From: Kistimonas scapharcae
Lineage (GTDB): Bacteria; Pseudomonadota; Gammaproteobacteria; Pseudomonadales; Endozoicomonadaceae
Length of the DNA: 64,000 nucleotides
Reading direction: 5' to 3'
NCBI RefSeq assembly: GCF_039540975.1
Contig: NZ_BAABFL010000135.1
Span: 39,148 to 103,147 of the forward strand
A model generated the notes under the pieces. The model ran no database searches and was not told where the DNA came from. It saw only the letters and a list, made by a program, of their open reading frames with translations. Shown in pieces: positions 26,217-35,684 of the stretch. A program made the translations under genes and the position numbers. Within the stretch, counting starts at the first letter, position 1; the number at the start of each line of letters is the position of its first letter.

Positions 26217-27488
26217 TCAGGCAAATACATCCAGGAGTCCGGCGGAGTACTGTTGCACGGTGACAGGCAATACCCCCTCATCACCGGAAACATCGGCGGA
26301 AAACAAGGGAACTGAAGCGGAAGACCCATACTCATGGGCAGGATGGCGGGGGTCTCGCCCCTGATCAGTGGAGACATCCACACTGACCAGGTTCAACTGC
26401 TGACTTTCCAGATGCTGACGCAGCCGGTCAGTCTGCTGAATGATCAACTCTCGCAGCCCGGGCTGACTGGCGGTGAACTGCACGGATACCTGATCGCCAT
26501 CCACCGCCAATGCGATTTTCAGATGACCCAGTTCCGGGGGATCCATGCGAATCTGGGCCTGCTGCAAATCACGGTTGATCATCACCATGATGCGGTCACC
26601 CAGCTGCCCAGGGCCAGCAGGTTCCAGCTGGGCCTTGGCAGTAACGGGTTTCTCAACCACTGTCGGTGAAGCGGGTGCCTCAGCGGCAGACACGGCTCGC
26701 TCTGTGACCGAGCCCGCAGCGGTAACAGCTGTTTCTACAGGCCGCGCCTGTAGGGTTGTCTCTGCCAACGGTGCCGATGTTGCCCGCCCCACCCCCTGTT
26801 CAAGCTCTACCGTTCCTTCAGGTACCTGAACAGACGTCACCACCCGTGAAGGCTCCGGCATCAAGGGTAATGCCTCAGCATCTGCTGTTCCTTGAGGCCC
26901 AGTCGTAACCGGTTGTTCACCTTGCAAAAGAGGCTTCTGTAATTTCGTCGCGGTTATTGCATTGGAACCTGGCAGCATCACATCATCAGCCAAATCAGTA
27001 CCCGCCAGAGAAGGTTCTTTCTGGGCCTGTGACTTGTTGGCCATCGTCTGTTGTTGGGAAAGAATTTCAGATATCAACGCCGGGAGACGTTCTGATACCT
27101 CAGCATGCTCTGCGACAGGCGTCTGAGCAGACTCTCCCGGGTTCGCTGTTGCAGCAACATCGGGTAATGCCTGTGCCAGCGGCGTCAGTCCACCCTCAGA
27201 CTGCAGTAATGCCGGAAGCGTTGACAACTCACCTGGCGCAGCCTGCAGCTGTGTCAGAACTGGCGACGTCTCAGGCAAAACTGTTGCCGGTGTCGCTATA
27301 TCTGTAGCCAGCTGGAGCTCACCGGATGCCAGACTGGCTTCAGTGGACATCATCCGGCTGAACAGGTCTGCAAACGTCAGCGTTTGTGTAGAGGATTCAG
27401 TGCCATTCACTGCCACCGGTGGCTGCTGCAGCGGCACCGGCATACTGATCGGCAGAAGGCTACTGTCCGTTACTGTCGAACCTTCCAT
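26217..27488 (-). CDS. fliK: Flagellar hook-length control protein FliK (LafE-type)
   Basis: This 423-residue protein acts as the exported ruler that ends hook growth. The long N-terminal part is low-complexity, rich in Ala, Thr, Gln and Pro. The conserved C-terminal domain is at about 300-385 (QIRMDPPELGHLKIALAVDG, VQFTASQPGLRELIIQQTDR, LRQHLESQQL). It is 23 bp after the fliT-like gene and 46 bp before fliL. Confidence 0.92.
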   Translation of the reverse strand: MEGSTVTDSSLLPISMPVPLQQPPVAVNGTESSTQTLTFADLFSRMMSTEASLASGELQLATDIATPATVLPETSPVLTQLQAAPGELSTLPALLQSEGGLTPLAQALPDVAATANPGESAQTPVAEHAEVSERLPALISEILSQQQTMANKSQAQKEPSLAGTDLADDVMLPGSNAITATKLQKPLLQGEQPVTTGPQGTADAEALPLMPEPSRVVTSVQVPEGTVELEQGVGRATSAPLAETTLQARPVETAVTAAGSVTERAVSAAEAPASPTVVEKPVTAKAQLEPAGPGQLGDRIMVMINRDLQQAQIRMDPPELGHLKIALAVDGDQVSVQFTASQPGLRELIIQQTDRLRQHLESQQLNLVSVDVSTDQGRDPRHPAHEYGSSASVPLFSADVSGDEGVLPVTVQQYSAGLLDVFA

Positions 27489-27511
27489 AACGACTTAAAG
27501 CCCGATTTTCC

Positions 27512-27832
27512 CTAATTCATGGCCCGGGTATTCTGGTAAGACGAAATGGCCGCCTTTTTATCCCGGACATTACACAACTCTTCCCTGATCCGCGCTTTTC
27601 CTGCATCACTCTCAGAGAGAATCCTGCGGTATAACGCTTCCAGCGCCGTGAGCGCTCCCAGCACCGCCTCGGTTGGCTGCCCGCCAGACACGCCCTGTTC
27701 AGCAAGCGCCCTGGCCCGGGGTTCAATCGCCTTCAGCGCAATCCAGTCCGATGCCTGCCAGGCGGCCATCATTTCATCCCTGACGGCATCCAGCGCCTGT
27801 ACCAGCTTGGTATCACTGAGCGGCTGCGGCAT
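27512..27832 (-). CDS. FliT/LafD-like small flagellar protein
   Basis: This 106-residue helical cytoplasmic protein begins MPQPLSDTKLVQALDAVRDE and is followed by WQASDWIALKAIEPRARALA. Sequence similarity to FliT is weak, but its place between fliS and fliK is that of lafD in lateral clusters, a filament-cap chaperone-like gene. The ATG at 27832 overlaps the fliS end by 20 bp, with GGTGA about 7 bases upstream. The frame is open to 27940, but that part overlaps fliS and looks non-native. Confidence 0.6.
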   Translation of the reverse strand: MPQPLSDTKLVQALDAVRDEMMAAWQASDWIALKAIEPRARALAEQGVSGGQPTEAVLGALTALEALYRRILSESDAGKARIREELCNVRDKKAAISSYQNTRAMN

Positions 27833-28229
27833 CACTGTCACCGGTTTTACCTTCGATGGAGTCCCAGGCCACCTTGATCTCCAGCATAAGACGCTGGACT
27901 TCCTCCAGCTTCTCCATGGAGCATTCCTGATTCGCGGCAATCAATTGCCGGATACAGTAGTTGTAAAGTGCACGGAGGTTAGCAGCCAGTTCGCCGCCCT
28001 TTTCTTCATCAATGGCCTCATCCAGCGCCAGCAGAATCTCAATGGCATGGGTAATGGATTTACCCTTTTCACTCATCTGCTTTCTTTCCAGAAAGCCCTT
28101 GGCCTTCTGCAGCGACATCATCAGGTTGGCAAACAACAGCTGAATCAAGCGATGGGGATCAGCAGTCAACGCCTGAGCCTGATTCTGTGCGGCGCGGTAT
28201 GCATTGAGTCCTGCCGTATCGTTCGGCAT
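27813..28229 (-). CDS. fliS: Flagellin export chaperone FliS (LafC-type)
   Basis: This 138-residue helical chaperone binds the flagellin C-terminus. The family motif DPHRLIQLLFANLMMSLQKA is present near residues 20-40, with KGKSITHAIEILLALDEAID and LRALYNYCIRQLIAANQECS after it. It is 38 bp after fliD. Confidence 0.94.
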   Translation of the reverse strand: MPNDTAGLNAYRAAQNQAQALTADPHRLIQLLFANLMMSLQKAKGFLERKQMSEKGKSITHAIEILLALDEAIDEEKGGELAANLRALYNYCIRQLIAANQECSMEKLEEVQRLMLEIKVAWDSIEGKTGDSDAAAAQ

Positions 28230-28267
28230 GAAGGCCTCCTCCTTGTGGCAATCAATCTACTGCATTA

Positions 28268-29647
28268 TTAATTGTTCTGGTTGTTATTGGTCGCATTGTT
28301 CAGGCTATTCAGCGCCTGTGTCAGATAACTGAGCGAGCTGTTGACCTGCCCCATGGTCTCTTCCATGGCCAGGAACTGGGCCTCCCAATAACTGCGAACC
28401 TGATCCATCTGGTCATCCAGGCTGAGGAAATCCGCATCAATATCACGAATATCATCCTCAAGACGATCCATCCGCTGCTTGATCAACCCTGTTGAACTGT
28501 CATATTTGTCGAGCGTTTCGGACAGGGTTGCCAGCAGGCCGTTGTCCCCGGCGAAAAAACTCTCCAGTTCATTGAAATTGTCGCCGACCGCTTCGACAAA
28601 CTTGCTTTCGTTAATTTCAAGCGTGCCGTCTTTTGCCGTGATAATCCCCAGCTCAGCCAGGCTCAGCGTGCCCGAACCCGTGCTGTAAGACTCACCGATA
28701 GCGCTGCGCAATATGCCCGAGAGAATGCGAACCTGGGAGTCCCCCTGAAGCGCTGCCGCGCCAGCATCCTCCGAGTAACTGGTCACACTGTTTCGCGTGA
28801 CAGCCAGATCGTTGTAAGCCGCCACAAAGCGTCGAATGGCATTGGATGCTGCCGACTCATTCTCAACAATACTGACGGTAACCGGTGATGCACTGACCGC
28901 TTTCAATTCCAGGGTCACACCATCAATCAGGTCTTCAATGGTGTTGTCACCATGGGTGACCTGGATGCTATCCGGGTTAGAGGGATCACCAATCGTCACC
29001 TCGGCATCAGCGGCCGTTTGAAGGTCACTTAAGCCAGTGGTGATGGTCTGGTCGCCGCCACCGATCGTGAGCCCGGAGATATCCAGCGTAATGGTATTGG
29101 CAGCCCCGGTATTATCACCGGTGATCAACAACCGCTGCTGGCTGCCGGTATTAATGAGGGAGGCACTGATACCAGGGTTATTCTCGGCACTGTTGATGGC
29201 ATCACGAATTCCTTCCAGGGTATTGTTGCTGCCGTCCAGTGTCAGATCGAGATCCTCCCCGCCCACCGAGAGCCTGAGGGTGCCGGTGCCAAAGGTATCG
29301 GTGCTGTTGAATTCAGCGGTGGCCATCTGGTGGTTGGTTGCCAGAGCCGAGACAGTAAAGGAATAATTGCCGGTGGAAGCGGTTTCGGAGGGGGTTACGG
29401 CAAGCACATCGGTATCACTGACGGTCGCCTTGCGCTTGACCATGGCGGTGCCATCGGAAAGATCCGTGACAACCGTTTCAAACGCATTCAGTGCACCCTG
29501 CAACTGCCCAAGGGCGGATAACTCGAAGCTATCGACATTCCTTTGACGCTGCAGCTGGGTTTCTTTGGGCGCCCGTTGCGCCTGTACCAGCGTATCAATC
29601 AATGTCCGGGTATCAAGCCCCGAATTGATGCCATTAAGGGTAAACAT
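28268..29647 (-). CDS. fliD: Filament cap protein FliD (LafB-type, HAP2)
   Basis: This 459-residue exported cap protein promotes flagellin polymerisation at the filament tip. N-terminus INSGLDTRTLIDTLVQAQRA and the following segment APKETQLQRQRNVDSFELSA fit FliD_N. The C-terminal domain includes TGLIKQRMDRLEDDIRDIDA and a coiled tail LDDQMDQVRSYWEAQFLAME. It is separated from fliC by an intrinsic terminator, so it may depend on readthrough or its own promoter. Confidence 0.94.
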   Translation of the reverse strand: MFTLNGINSGLDTRTLIDTLVQAQRAPKETQLQRQRNVDSFELSALGQLQGALNAFETVVTDLSDGTAMVKRKATVSDTDVLAVTPSETASTGNYSFTVSALATNHQMATAEFNSTDTFGTGTLRLSVGGEDLDLTLDGSNNTLEGIRDAINSAENNPGISASLINTGSQQRLLITGDNTGAANTITLDISGLTIGGGDQTITTGLSDLQTAADAEVTIGDPSNPDSIQVTHGDNTIEDLIDGVTLELKAVSASPVTVSIVENESAASNAIRRFVAAYNDLAVTRNSVTSYSEDAGAAALQGDSQVRILSGILRSAIGESYSTGSGTLSLAELGIITAKDGTLEINESKFVEAVGDNFNELESFFAGDNGLLATLSETLDKYDSSTGLIKQRMDRLEDDIRDIDADFLSLDDQMDQVRSYWEAQFLAMEETMGQVNSSLSYLTQALNSLNNATNNNQNN

Positions 29648-29683
29648 GGCCTTCCCTGACCTCTGACTTCAATACCGCACTCA

Positions 29684-29724
29684 TAAAAAAACTATAGGCA
29701 AGGGAATACGCCCCCTGCCTATAG
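29684..29724 (-). terminator. Intrinsic terminator between fliC and fliD
   Basis: A hairpin with a perfect 9-bp outer stem CTATAGGCA/TGCCTATAG (29692-29700 with 29716-29724) and further GGG/CCC pairing inside is followed, in minus-strand direction, by a U-tract from the seven A at 29685-29691. It lies 22 bp past the flagellin stop. Confidence 0.85.
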
Positions 29725-29745
29725 ATTTGTCGACCATACCGCGAT

Positions 29746-30882
29746 TTACTGAAGCAGTGACAATACGCTCTGTGTCTGGGCGTTAGCCTGTGACAACATC
29801 GCTGTACCTGCCTGCTGCATCACCTGGTATTTCGCCAGGTTCGCCGTTTCCACCGCGAAGTCAGCATCCATGATCCGGCTTCTGGAAGCCGCAACGTTTT
29901 CACGGATGTTGCTCAGGTTGGAAATCGTGGTGCTCAGACGGTTCTGAACCGCACCGAGATCCGCACGCTGGTCATCCACGTCAGCGATGGCCGCATCGAC
30001 AATAGCCACAGCCTGCTGGGCGCCGCTCGCGGTGGAGATATCCACCTTGGACATATTTTCCTGGCTGAACGTCTCAGAAGCAACACCGGTACTGGCTGTT
30101 GTATGGGCCGCAAAAACACCGCCTTTAGCATCACCTGTAACAACAATGTTATTGCCTTCGGTGATAACTGTCAGACCCGTCGCATTCGTCGTACCAGCTA
30201 ATGCTGTTCTGATCTTGTCTGCCAGCGTGTCGATTGTGTCTGTGGCAACTGCATAAGCAACAGAGACTTCCTCATTGGCAAAGGTTGTGCCTGCACCATC
30301 AGCGTCGTAACCGAATGCCACTGTTTCAGTGTCGGCAATACCCGTAATATCAAATACGGCCATGCCACGTACGCCCAGATCAGTGGCGCCAGAAGCCGTC
30401 ATGGTGATATCCAGTGTTTCACCGGCATTTGCACCAATCTGGAATTGCTGGGTACCGTAAGTACCATCCAGCAGAACCTGTCCACCGAACGTGGTCGTTT
30501 CTGAAATCCGGGTCATTTCAGCCTGAAGCGCTGTGACCTCTTTCTGCAGAGCCGCACGGTCAGCGGAGGAGTTGGAACCGTTGGCTGACTGGAGAGACAG
30601 CTCCCGGATCCGCTGAAGGATGTTGGTGGTTTCCTGCAGTGCACCTTCCGCCGTTTGCGCCAGGGAGATCCCGTTGTTGGCGTTGGCAATGGCGACTGTC
30701 AGCCCCTTGGCCTGTGAATTCAAACGGTTGGAGATCTGCAGACCGGCTGCGTCGTCCGCCGCACTGTTGATCTTCAAACCGGAGGACAGGCGCTGCATCG
30801 CCGTCTTCAGGCCATCCGATGTCGCCATCAGGTTGCGCTGGGCGTTCATCGAATACACGTTGGTATTTACTGTAAAGCTCAT
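29746..30882 (-). CDS. fliC: Flagellin (FliC/LafA-type)
   Basis: This 378-residue filament subunit begins MSFTVNTNVYSMNAQRNLMA and contains SSGLKINSAADDAAGLQISN. The C-terminal domain has SNIRENVAASRSRIMDADFA and ends QTQSVLSLLQ. The central variable region is short, as in many secondary or lateral flagellins. It is the only flagellin in the cluster. ATG 30882 gives the family N-terminus; the frame stays open to 30966 without homology. It is probably transcribed by sigma-28. Confidence 0.96.
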   Translation of the reverse strand: MSFTVNTNVYSMNAQRNLMATSDGLKTAMQRLSSGLKINSAADDAAGLQISNRLNSQAKGLTVAIANANNGISLAQTAEGALQETTNILQRIRELSLQSANGSNSSADRAALQKEVTALQAEMTRISETTTFGGQVLLDGTYGTQQFQIGANAGETLDITMTASGATDLGVRGMAVFDITGIADTETVAFGYDADGAGTTFANEEVSVAYAVATDTIDTLADKIRTALAGTTNATGLTVITEGNNIVVTGDAKGGVFAAHTTASTGVASETFSQENMSKVDISTASGAQQAVAIVDAAIADVDDQRADLGAVQNRLSTTISNLSNIRENVAASRSRIMDADFAVETANLAKYQVMQQAGTAMLSQANAQTQSVLSLLQ

Positions 30883-31238
30883 GTGTCTATGTCTCCATCT
30901 AATGGACTTACTTCCGATGGACTGCTCCCACAAGAAAGCAGCTTTGTCCCCCAGACCGGTTTTCACGGCCCGTCACTTACCTACTCGGAAATAAATCCAG
31001 AAACTTAAATGGCGCACAGGTATTTTTTTATTTTTAAAATCAGTCAGTTAAAACGTCAGACAAATGACTTTTTCAGCTATTTTCCCCGTAAACATTTGTT
31101 CACTGTCATTTAATGGTGGTCTTTTCTACATTGAATAAATGGGAATGCGATAAAAAGGCGGCGTGAAGTCAGCAATCGAAATAAACACCTTTTCCCGCCT
31201 ATATAAAGGAAGCAACAAGAGATCAGGAAGGTCTTCAC
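30883..31238. other. AT-rich divergent gap between fliC and fliQ
   Basis: This 356-bp non-coding gap holds the candidate flagellin promoter at 30982-31008 and, presumably, the promoter of the rightward fliQR-flhBA-fliMNOP run. I found no sigma-54 or sigma-28 match for the rightward operon. AAGGAAGC and CAGGAAGG stretches lie just before fliQ. Confidence 0.5.
30982..31008 (-). promoter_or_regulatory. Candidate sigma-28 promoter of fliC
   Basis: On the minus strand: TTAA, 15 bases, TCCGAGTA, compared with TAAA-N15-GCCGATAA. The CCGA core and spacing fit, and other positions are imperfect. It leaves a 5-prime leader of roughly 90 bases before the flagellin start. Confidence 0.4.
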
Positions 31239-31508
31239 ATGACACCGGAAATGGTTGTTGACCTGTTCAGGGACGCGCTTTACCAGATCGTGATTTTCGT
31301 TTCGGTCATTATTCTGCCCAGTCTATTGGTCGGTCTGCTGGTGAGTATCTTTCAGGCCGCAACGCAGATTAATGAACAAACCCTGAGCTTTTTACCGCGT
31401 CTGCTGGTGACACTGGTTACCGTCGCTCTCGCCGGCCACTGGCTGCTGCGGGAGTTCATGGAACTCTTCCGTCGGTTTTATGACATTATCCCGGAGATGA
31501 TTTTCTGA
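31239..31508 (+). CDS. fliQ: Flagellar export gate protein FliQ
   Basis: This 89-residue membrane protein has two hydrophobic helices (IVIFVSVIILPSLLVGLLVS and LLVTLVTVALAGHWLL) and the family signature FQAATQINEQTLSFLPRLL. It is part of the FliPQR export gate. It is the first gene of the rightward run, 1 bp before fliR. Confidence 0.95.
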   Translation: MTPEMVVDLFRDALYQIVIFVSVIILPSLLVGLLVSIFQAATQINEQTLSFLPRLLVTLVTVALAGHWLLREFMELFRRFYDIIPEMIF

Positions 31509-31509
31509 G

Positions 31510-32286
31510 ATGGAACTGACCACGGCACAGATCACCGCCTGGGTCGGCCAGTTCCTCTGGCCGCTGTTCCGTATTGGCGCCCTGCTTATGGTCATGCCGC
31601 TGATTGGCTCAGTGATGGTGCCGATGCGTATTCGATTAGTACTGGCGTTTTCCATCACATTTCTGATTGCCCCATTGCTACCAACCATGCCCATGGTAGA
31701 GCCCCTGTCGGGCGACAGCCTTCGTATTCTGCTGCAACAACTATTAATCGGTTTCATGGGCGGAATGTTGCTGCACATCTATTACGCGATTTTCGCCATG
31801 ACCGGCCAGATGGTGTCACTGCAGATGGGCCTGGGTATGGCCATGATGTACGACCCCATCAATGGGGTCAGCATCCCGATTATCGGCCAGGTCTTCCAGA
31901 TACTCACCAGCCTGATGTTCCTGGCCATGAACGGCCACCTGGTGGTGATTAATGTGCTGGTACACAGCTTCGAAGCCCTGCCGGTTGCCCCGATCGGCGC
32001 TGACATGCTGGATCTCAATACCCTGACCCGCCAGATGAGCTGGGCCACAGGCGCTGCCCTGATCATTGCCCTGCCGGCCATAACCGCCATGCTGCTGGTC
32101 AATATTGCCTTTGGTGTCATGAACCGGGCCGCGCCTCAGCTCAATGTTTTTTCCCTTGGTTTTCCCATGAGCATGATGGCTGGCGTGCTGGTGCTCATGA
32201 TCACGGTGTCTGGTATCGCCGGTCTCTACCTTGAGCTCACCGGTGAGGCGCTCGAAGCGCTCGACATTCTTCTGCGAGGTGGCTGA
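31510..32286 (+). CDS. fliR: Flagellar export gate protein FliR
   Basis: This 258-residue membrane protein has about six hydrophobic segments and the FliR pattern (WPLFRIGALLMVMPLIGSVM near the N-terminus, GQMVSLQMGLGMAMMYDPIN in the middle, and APQLNVFSLGFPMSMMAGVL). It completes the FliPQR export gate. The stop overlaps the flhB start (TGATG). Confidence 0.95.
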   Translation: MELTTAQITAWVGQFLWPLFRIGALLMVMPLIGSVMVPMRIRLVLAFSITFLIAPLLPTMPMVEPLSGDSLRILLQQLLIGFMGGMLLHIYYAIFAMTGQMVSLQMGLGMAMMYDPINGVSIPIIGQVFQILTSLMFLAMNGHLVVINVLVHSFEALPVAPIGADMLDLNTLTRQMSWATGAALIIALPAITAMLLVNIAFGVMNRAAPQLNVFSLGFPMSMMAGVLVLMITVSGIAGLYLELTGEALEALDILLRGG

Positions 32287-33458
32287 TGGCAGAGAATGAA
32301 GACAGTGGCCAGGAACGTACCGAAGAGCCCTCGGAGAAACGCCTTAAAGACGCCCGCGACAAAGGCGAAGCCCCCCGCTCACGAGAACTGGTCACGGTCG
32401 GATTATTCCTGGGCAGCTGTGTCGCCCTGCTGGTGTTCAGTGACCTGATCAGCCAGCGTTTTCTGGCCGTCTTTGCGGAAAATTTTTCCGTTGACCGTGC
32501 CAGTCTTCTGGATACCGGTGCCATGTCGTCTCGTCTGAAAGACAGCTTCATCACAATATTCGGCACCCTGTTACCCGTTTTTGGTCTGATGATACTGGCC
32601 ATCATTGCCAGCTCACTTGGCCTGGGAGGTTGGTTATTCTCCGCCAAGCCCTTACAGCCACAATTATCGAGACTGAGCATCCTCAAGGGATTAAAACGGA
32701 TGTTTTCGCGTCGCTCTCTCGTTGAACTGATTAAATCCATTCTGAAAGTGGTGCTGGTGACCGGCGCCCTTTATCTGATCATCAGCAATGTCATGAAAGA
32801 TGTTCTGACGTTAAGCATGAAGCCCGTCGCCATGGCGATCCGTGAAAGTCTCAGTATTGTGACCTGGAGCCTGCTGGGGTTTGCCGCAGCACTGGCGATC
32901 ATTGCCATCATTGACGTCCCCTTCCAGGTCAGCGAATACCGCCGCAAACTGAAAATGACCCGCCAGGAACTGAAGGATGAAAGCAAGGAAACGGAAGGGC
33001 GACCGGAAGTCAAAAGTCGTATACGTGACCTGCAACAGGAAGTGGCCACTCGCCGGATGATGCAGGAGATCCCAACAGCCGATGTCATCATCACCAACCC
33101 GACCCATTTTGCCGTCGCGTTGAAATACGACAAGAAACGTTCCGATGCTCCCTTCGTCGTGGCCAAGGGGGTTGATGAAATCGCCCAAACGATTATTGAG
33201 GCAGCCCAGCTTCACAAACGCCCGATTGTCCGCACCCCGGCCCTGACCCGTGTGATTTATTTCACGACCAAAATCAACCAGGAAGTGGCCTCGGACCTTT
33301 ACCAGGCTGTCGCCCAGATTCTTGCGTACGTCTATCGCCTGCGGGAATTCAAGGCTGGCCGTGGACAGGAGCCGACACCATTACCGGACAACTTTGACTT
33401 ACCTGAGCATTTACAGCAATACGCCAGCCGGGGAATGTCCGGTGGAGAAAACGACTAA
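32286..33458 (+). CDS. flhB: Flagellar export switch protein FlhB
   Basis: This 390-residue inner-membrane protein changes export specificity from hook to filament substrates. The N-terminus AENEDSGQERTEEPSEKRLK is typical, and four membrane helices follow. The autocleavage motif NPTH is at residues 271-274. The C-terminal cytoplasmic domain (VAKGVDEIAQTIIEAAQLHK) is complete. Confidence 0.96.
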   Translation: MAENEDSGQERTEEPSEKRLKDARDKGEAPRSRELVTVGLFLGSCVALLVFSDLISQRFLAVFAENFSVDRASLLDTGAMSSRLKDSFITIFGTLLPVFGLMILAIIASSLGLGGWLFSAKPLQPQLSRLSILKGLKRMFSRRSLVELIKSILKVVLVTGALYLIISNVMKDVLTLSMKPVAMAIRESLSIVTWSLLGFAAALAIIAIIDVPFQVSEYRRKLKMTRQELKDESKETEGRPEVKSRIRDLQQEVATRRMMQEIPTADVIITNPTHFAVALKYDKKRSDAPFVVAKGVDEIAQTIIEAAQLHKRPIVRTPALTRVIYFTTKINQEVASDLYQAVAQILAYVYRLREFKAGRGQEPTPLPDNFDLPEHLQQYASRGMSGGEND

Positions 33459-33475
33459 AGGACTGATGCGTTACC

Positions 33476-35590
33476 ATGGACAAGGGATTAGGTAATCTTC
33501 TGACACCACAGCAGCTGCTAAAGCTGGGAAAAGCGCAAATCGCCATCCCGTTAGCCGTGCTGGTGCTGATGGCAATGGTCACACTACCAGTGCCGCCTAT
33601 CCTGCTGGATATGCTGTTCACCTTTAACATTGCCTTGTCGTTACTGGTATTGCTGGTCAGCATCTACGCTTTAAGGCCACTGGATTTTGCGGTATTTCCA
33701 ACCATCCTGCTGGTTGCCACACTGATGCGACTGGCGCTCAATGTAGCTTCCACAAGGGTCGTTTTGCTGAAGGGGCACCAGGGTGGCGATGCTGCCGGAA
33801 AAGTAATCCAGTCATTTGGTGAAGTCGTTGTCGGTAACAATTACGTGGTCGGTATGGTGGTGTTTGCCATTCTGGTCATTATCAACTTTGTGGTTGTCAC
33901 AAAAGGCGCTGGGCGTATCTCTGAAGTCTCCGCCCGTTTCACGTTGGATGCGTTACCCGGTAAACAGATGGCAATTGATGCTGATCTTAACGCCGGCCTC
34001 ATTGATCAGAAGCAGGCGCTGGAGCGCCGCAGTCTGGTGACCCGTGAAGCCGACTTCTACGGCTCCATGGATGGTGCCAGCAAGTTCGTTCGTGGTGACG
34101 CCATGGCGGGTTTGCTGATTCTGGCCATCAACATTATTGGTGGCCTGCTGATCGGTACCCTGAAACACGACCTCAGCTTCAGTGATGCATTCACCATCTT
34201 TGCCCTGCTGACCATTGGTGATGGTCTGGTAGCGCAAATTCCTTCCCTGTTACTCTCAACAGCTGCCGCAATTATTGTGACCCGTGTTTCTGAATCTGCC
34301 GATGTCGGTGAGCAGATCAGTGAGCAGCTTTTTTCATCACCTCGAGCACTGTCTGTCACTGCGATCATCCTGATAACCATTGGTCTGGTGCCCGGCATGC
34401 CTCACCTTGCCTTTGTTGGACTGGGACTGGCGGTCGGCGGTATCGCTTACTGGTTATACCAACAACATCTGTCGGATGATGGGGAGGATAAAAAACCGGA
34501 GATTGAACCGGCCGAGCAACCTGACGCCAGTGACCAGCCGCTGTCCTGGGATGACGTCCCGGCAGTAGACCCACTCGGCCTTGAAGTTGGCTATCGACTG
34601 ATTCCCATGGTCGATAAACAACAGGGTGGACAAATGCTCAACCAGATCAAAGGGATTCGAAAAACGCTTTCCGCCAAGCTCGGTTTCCTGATACCCAGCG
34701 TGCACATCCGCGACAACCTGTCTCTCAAGGCCAATACATACAACATTACCCTGATGGGCGTCAGTGTGGCGGAAGGTGAAGTGGAACCCGACAAGTATCT
34801 GGCCATCAACCCGGGTCAGGTATACGGCGACCTGGAAGGAAAGGCCGTCACAGATCCCGCTTATGGTCTTGATGCCATCTGGATTACCAGTGAAATGCAG
34901 GACCAGGGTGTCAGTCTTGGATACACCGTCGTTGATGCCTCTACAGTGGTTGCCACACACATCAGCAAGGTCGTGGAAGAACATGCCTATGAATTGCTCG
35001 GGCATGATGAAACGGAACAGTTGATTGAAAAGCTGACACAGCTTTCCCCGAAACTTGCTGAAGAACTCACACCCAAGAAACTATCGGTCAGCCAGCTACA
35101 ACGTGTACTCAAAGAGTTGTTGATGGACAAGGTTCAGATATCTGATTTACGCACCATCGCCAACACATTGGTTGAAAATACAGATCAAACAACAGATGCA
35201 CTACTACTGGCAGGCAAAGTGCGGGAAGCCTTGAAACGCAGCATTGTTCAAAACCTGCTTGGAACAGGCACAGAACTTCCTGTGGTTACTCTGGATGAAA
35301 AACTGGAACAACTCTTATTGAATGCCTATCAACAGGCACAGCAATCAGGGCAATACGCGCCGGATGCCATTCCACTTGAACCCAACTTAAACACCCAGTT
35401 ACAAAGCAATCTCCCGGAAATAACACGACAGTTACAGTCTGAAGGGCGTCAACCTATCATGATTGTTTCACCGGTTTTGCGCCCCATGCTGGCCAAGTAT
35501 GCCCGTGTCTGTACCAATGGTTTAAACGTGTTGTCGTTTAATGAAATACCTGACAACAGAGAAATCCTCATTGTCGGGAAGGTAGGCTAA
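33476..35590 (+). CDS. flhA: Flagellar export gate protein FlhA
   Basis: This 704-residue export gate protein has about eight membrane helices in the first 320 residues. The FHIPEP-family signature runs through ISEVSARFTLDALPGKQMAI and DADLNAGLIDQKQALERRSL. A large cytoplasmic domain that docks chaperone-substrate complexes follows. Standard length. It is 17 bp after flhB and 94 bp before fliM. Confidence 0.97.
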   Translation: MDKGLGNLLTPQQLLKLGKAQIAIPLAVLVLMAMVTLPVPPILLDMLFTFNIALSLLVLLVSIYALRPLDFAVFPTILLVATLMRLALNVASTRVVLLKGHQGGDAAGKVIQSFGEVVVGNNYVVGMVVFAILVIINFVVVTKGAGRISEVSARFTLDALPGKQMAIDADLNAGLIDQKQALERRSLVTREADFYGSMDGASKFVRGDAMAGLLILAINIIGGLLIGTLKHDLSFSDAFTIFALLTIGDGLVAQIPSLLLSTAAAIIVTRVSESADVGEQISEQLFSSPRALSVTAIILITIGLVPGMPHLAFVGLGLAVGGIAYWLYQQHLSDDGEDKKPEIEPAEQPDASDQPLSWDDVPAVDPLGLEVGYRLIPMVDKQQGGQMLNQIKGIRKTLSAKLGFLIPSVHIRDNLSLKANTYNITLMGVSVAEGEVEPDKYLAINPGQVYGDLEGKAVTDPAYGLDAIWITSEMQDQGVSLGYTVVDASTVVATHISKVVEEHAYELLGHDETEQLIEKLTQLSPKLAEELTPKKLSVSQLQRVLKELLMDKVQISDLRTIANTLVENTDQTTDALLLAGKVREALKRSIVQNLLGTGTELPVVTLDEKLEQLLLNAYQQAQQSGQYAPDAIPLEPNLNTQLQSNLPEITRQLQSEGRQPIMIVSPVLRPMLAKYARVCTNGLNVLSFNEIPDNREILIVGKVG

Positions 35591-35684
35591 TATTGTCAGA
35601 TACGGGTGATCGATTTATAGTCAGTTTATTCAGGTAGTCAGACTGCATAAAACAAAGACGGTTCATCGCGTCGCAGGAGGCACC

